Assembly (NCBI GenBank): GCA_934691725.1
Contig: CAKUTF010000072.1
Location: 1 to 5,605 of the forward strand
Length of the DNA: 5,605 nt
Reading direction: 5' to 3'
Origin: an uncultured Fibrobacter sp.
GTDB taxonomy: Bacteria > Fibrobacterota > Fibrobacteria > Fibrobacterales > Fibrobacteraceae
The translations under genes were made by a program, and so were the position numbers. Below, one piece after another: positions 4,708-5,605 of the stretch (position 1 is its first letter; each line of letters opens with the position of its first letter). The notes under the pieces are model-generated. The model had not been told where the DNA came from. It saw only the letters and a list, made by a program, of their open reading frames with translations, and ran no database searches.

Positions 4708-5109
4708 ATGGGTGGTGACGTATGGCACCTTTACTGGAAAATTTCTTTCTTGGTCCGGTCTAGGGAGACCCCCGGTTCGGACATGGAAGAACGGTGGGAG
4801 CTTTTCGAAACGGGCTGCATGATTTCCGCCCTTGAGGACCTTTACTCCAGGCGGTATCGGGACCGGAGCGATGTCCGGATAATGGATTTCGGATGGAACG
4901 ATTCCACGCCGCCGGAAAAGGGCCATTACTACCGGGTCACGTTCGTTTTCGATTCCGGGCCGGGAACCGATGTCGGACAAGTGCATTGCTACGCTCCCAC
5001 CATGCGGGAAGTCTTCCTCAGGTTCTATGACGAGATTGACGAAAATCGTCCCGTCCGGATTCTTGACATAGGATGGAACGACATTTCGCTAGGCCTCAAT
5101 CTTGTCTAG
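4708..5109 (+). CDS. Hypothetical protein made of two related halves
   Basis: The product is 133 residues. I chose ATG 4708 because AGGAGA (4695-4700) lies 7 bases upstream; the longer TTG start at 4642 would place the TTGACA box inside the gene. The protein looks like an internal duplication. Half one has HLYWKISFLV (7-16), then MISALEDLYSRRYRDRSDVR (38-57), then IMDFGWND (58-65). Half two has HYYRVTFVF (73-81), then MREVFLRFYDEIDENRPVR (99-117), then ILDIGWND (118-125). The FGWND/IGWND motifs are exactly 60 residues apart. Each half reads as strand, helix, strand. There is no signal peptide or membrane segment, so it is probably cytoplasmic. I do not recognise the family. It appears intact among decayed transposases, so it may be cargo of the island. 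Confidence 0.85.
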   Translation: MGGDVWHLYWKISFLVRSRETPGSDMEERWELFETGCMISALEDLYSRRYRDRSDVRIMDFGWNDSTPPEKGHYYRVTFVFDSGPGTDVGQVHCYAPTMREVFLRFYDEIDENRPVRILDIGWNDISLGLNLV

Positions 5110-5229
5110 GCGTTTTCATCCTTCTTCCCTTTCATGGCGACCTTCGAGGTCCATGTACAACAACCTAGCCTTTTCAGTACGATTCACCGGAAATTCGAAA
5201 AATTCTTGTAAAAGGCTGTATTTGCTTGC

Positions 5230-5258
5230 TTTACGGGAAAATTTTTACACTTTATGTA
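5230..5258 (+). promoter_or_regulatory. Candidate promoter of the 62-residue protein gene
   Basis: TTTACG (5230-5235) and TATGTA (5253-5258) are separated by 17 bases and each match the sigma-70 consensus at about four positions. The -10 lies inside the 8-5-8 inverted repeat, so a protein binding there would block it. Transcription would then begin only a few bases before the Shine-Dalgarno, giving a very short leader, which weakens the call. Confidence 0.3.
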
Positions 5259-5262
5259 AAAA
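5242..5262. promoter_or_regulatory. Perfect 8-5-8 inverted repeat overlapping the Shine-Dalgarno
   Basis: TTTTTACA (5242-5249) and TGTAAAAA (5255-5262) are exact reverse complements around CTTTA. The right arm ends inside AAGGA (5261-5265), the ribosome binding site of the gene at 5274. It fits an operator for a dimeric repressor, or a weak RNA hairpin that could cover part of the ribosome binding site. Confidence 0.5.
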
Positions 5263-5273
5263 GGAATAGAACC

Positions 5274-5462
5274 ATGAAAAAGGAAACCGGCGACAAGACG
5301 TCGATTTTGGCTGTCTGCAAGTATTACAAGGGCGAAAAGGAAAAACCGTTTGAGTGGGACAAGGAAAATGCGGCAAATAATTTCTGGTATTATGAGCAAC
5401 AGTTTTGCCACAAATACGAGACCGGATTGATCACCGGAAATTTCGTAAACTTTACGAAATGA
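5274..5462 (+). CDS. Small charged hypothetical protein (62 residues)
   Basis: ATG 5274 has AAGGA 8 bases upstream; the in-frame TTG at 5226 lacks a ribosome binding site and would translate through the inverted repeat. The protein begins with a charged tail MKKETGDKTS, then ILAVCKYYKGEKEKPFEWDK (11-30), then an aromatic-rich helix-like part ENAANNFWYYEQQFCHKYE (31-49), and ends ITGNFVNFTK. It has two cysteines (15 and 45), no signal peptide and no membrane segment. I have a vague memory of similar short 'CKYYKGE...PFE' proteins in Fibrobacter, but cannot name a family or function. The stop codon lies 4 bases before the end of an insertion sequence, so the original C-terminus could have been altered, although the stop itself is outside the element. 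Confidence 0.7.
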   Translation: MKKETGDKTSILAVCKYYKGEKEKPFEWDKENAANNFWYYEQQFCHKYETGLITGNFVNFTK

Positions 5463-5466
5463 CTAA

Positions 5467-5605
5467 GAGCCTATCCCTAAATAGCGACAACTTTCCTTAG
5501 TGCGATGATTCCCGCGGCAAGGTGCAGAAGCGCCATGTAGGACAGCGCGCTCTTCTCGAACCTCACCGACAGCTTGCGGAACCTGTTCATCCACGAGTGC
5601 GACGC
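5467..5605 (-). mobile_element. 3' end of an IS5-family insertion sequence, cut by the window edge
   Basis: A transposase C-terminus on the minus strand is followed within 10 bases by GAGCCTATCCCTAAA (5467-5481), which resembles an IS5-family terminal inverted repeat and begins with the commonly seen GAG. CTAA at 5463-5466 just outside is a plausible target duplication of the kind IS5 elements make. The other end is beyond the window, so neither the repeat nor the duplication can be confirmed here. Confidence 0.7.
5477..5605 (-). CDS. IS5-family transposase, C-terminal 42 residues (partial at window edge)
   Basis: Reading inward from the window edge on the minus strand gives ASHSWMNRFRKLSVRFEKSA, then LSYMALLHLAAGIIALRKVV, AI and TAG at 5477-5479. 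The pattern H-S-W-x-N-R-F-R-K-L ... R-F-E-K ... Y-x-A-L-L-H-L-A is the end of an IS5-family DDE transposase; relatives have the catalytic Glu in the E-R-T-H-S-W motif just upstream, beyond the edge here. No disruption is seen in this part, so the element may be intact and recent, unlike the IS remnants at 3912-4617. Confidence 0.85.
   Translation of the reverse strand, partial: ASHSWMNRFRKLSVRFEKSALSYMALLHLAAGIIALRKVVAI

Larger units (their letters stand above)
5110..5273. other. Intergenic region between the two small genes
   Basis: A small hairpin GACCT-TCG-AGGTC (5139-5151) lacks a T-tract and is too short to call a terminator. On the minus strand, a GTG-started 23-residue frame (5187-5116: VNRTEKARLLYMDLEGRHER, EEG) reads protein-like but has no Shine-Dalgarno; it could be a remnant C-terminus. 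The right end carries the control region of the gene at 5274. Confidence 0.5.

Noticed and set aside
5116..5187. Minus-strand 23-residue frame from GTG (VNRTEKARLLYMDLEGRHER...)
   Set aside because: It is protein-like but has no Shine-Dalgarno and is too short to support as a gene. It is recorded only as a possible remnant.
5184..5411. Minus-strand 75-residue frame with a hydrophobic start
   Set aside because: It is antisense to the small gene at 5274, which has a ribosome site. Its hydrophobicity reflects the complement of Lys-rich codons.
1..5605. CRISPR array or other regular repeat-spacer structure
   Set aside because: No repeat of 20 or more bases recurs at regular spacing anywhere in the window.

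Overview
The window looks like a chromosomal segment from a Fibrobacter-type bacterium. I infer this from intergenic sequence of 'tagggactaggg / agttctcagttctgag' type, the codon style, a small protein family, and decayed integrase and transposase genes that resemble what I remember from that genus. No marker gene in the window proves the taxon.

Left part (1-2820), ordinary chromosome: a gene-free stretch of about 570 bases holds a twin-hairpin palindromic element and low-complexity repeats. A two-gene operon on the plus strand follows: a small secreted protein (572-973), then, after a 4-base gap, an AlgI-type MBOAT O-acyltransferase (978-2396). Next come about 310 bases of non-coding or degenerate sequence, then a tRNA with anticodon CAT (2708-2781) and a strong intrinsic terminator (2789-2820).

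Right part (2821-5605), an accessory graveyard next to the tRNA: a tyrosine recombinase pseudogene has an amber codon, a frameshift and a lost catalytic half (2938-about 3518). A small membrane protein gene converges on it from the minus strand; its present frame ends early because of a G7 run, and one more G would give a 94-residue protein. Three transposase fossils follow: a minus-strand mutator-like C-terminus (3912-4144), a plus-strand IS5-family gene reduced to N-terminal and C-terminal pieces (4160-4400), and an IS256-family C-terminal tail joined directly to it (4408-4617). Two intact small genes of unknown function come next: a 133-residue protein built of two related halves (4708-5109) and a 62-residue charged protein whose Shine-Dalgarno overlaps a perfect 8-5-8 inverted repeat (5274-5462). 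The 3' end of an IS5-family insertion sequence starts four bases past the latter's stop and runs off the window.

The MBOAT operon is probably a functional envelope or polysaccharide acylation module, but no AlgJ/AlgX/DltD-like partner is visible here. The region after the tRNA fits a decayed integrative element at a tRNA gene, later used as a landing zone for insertion sequences. I found no CRISPR array and no clear new multi-gene system. The best candidates for new biology are the two small orphan genes, the frameshifted membrane protein, and the secreted-protein/MBOAT pairing.
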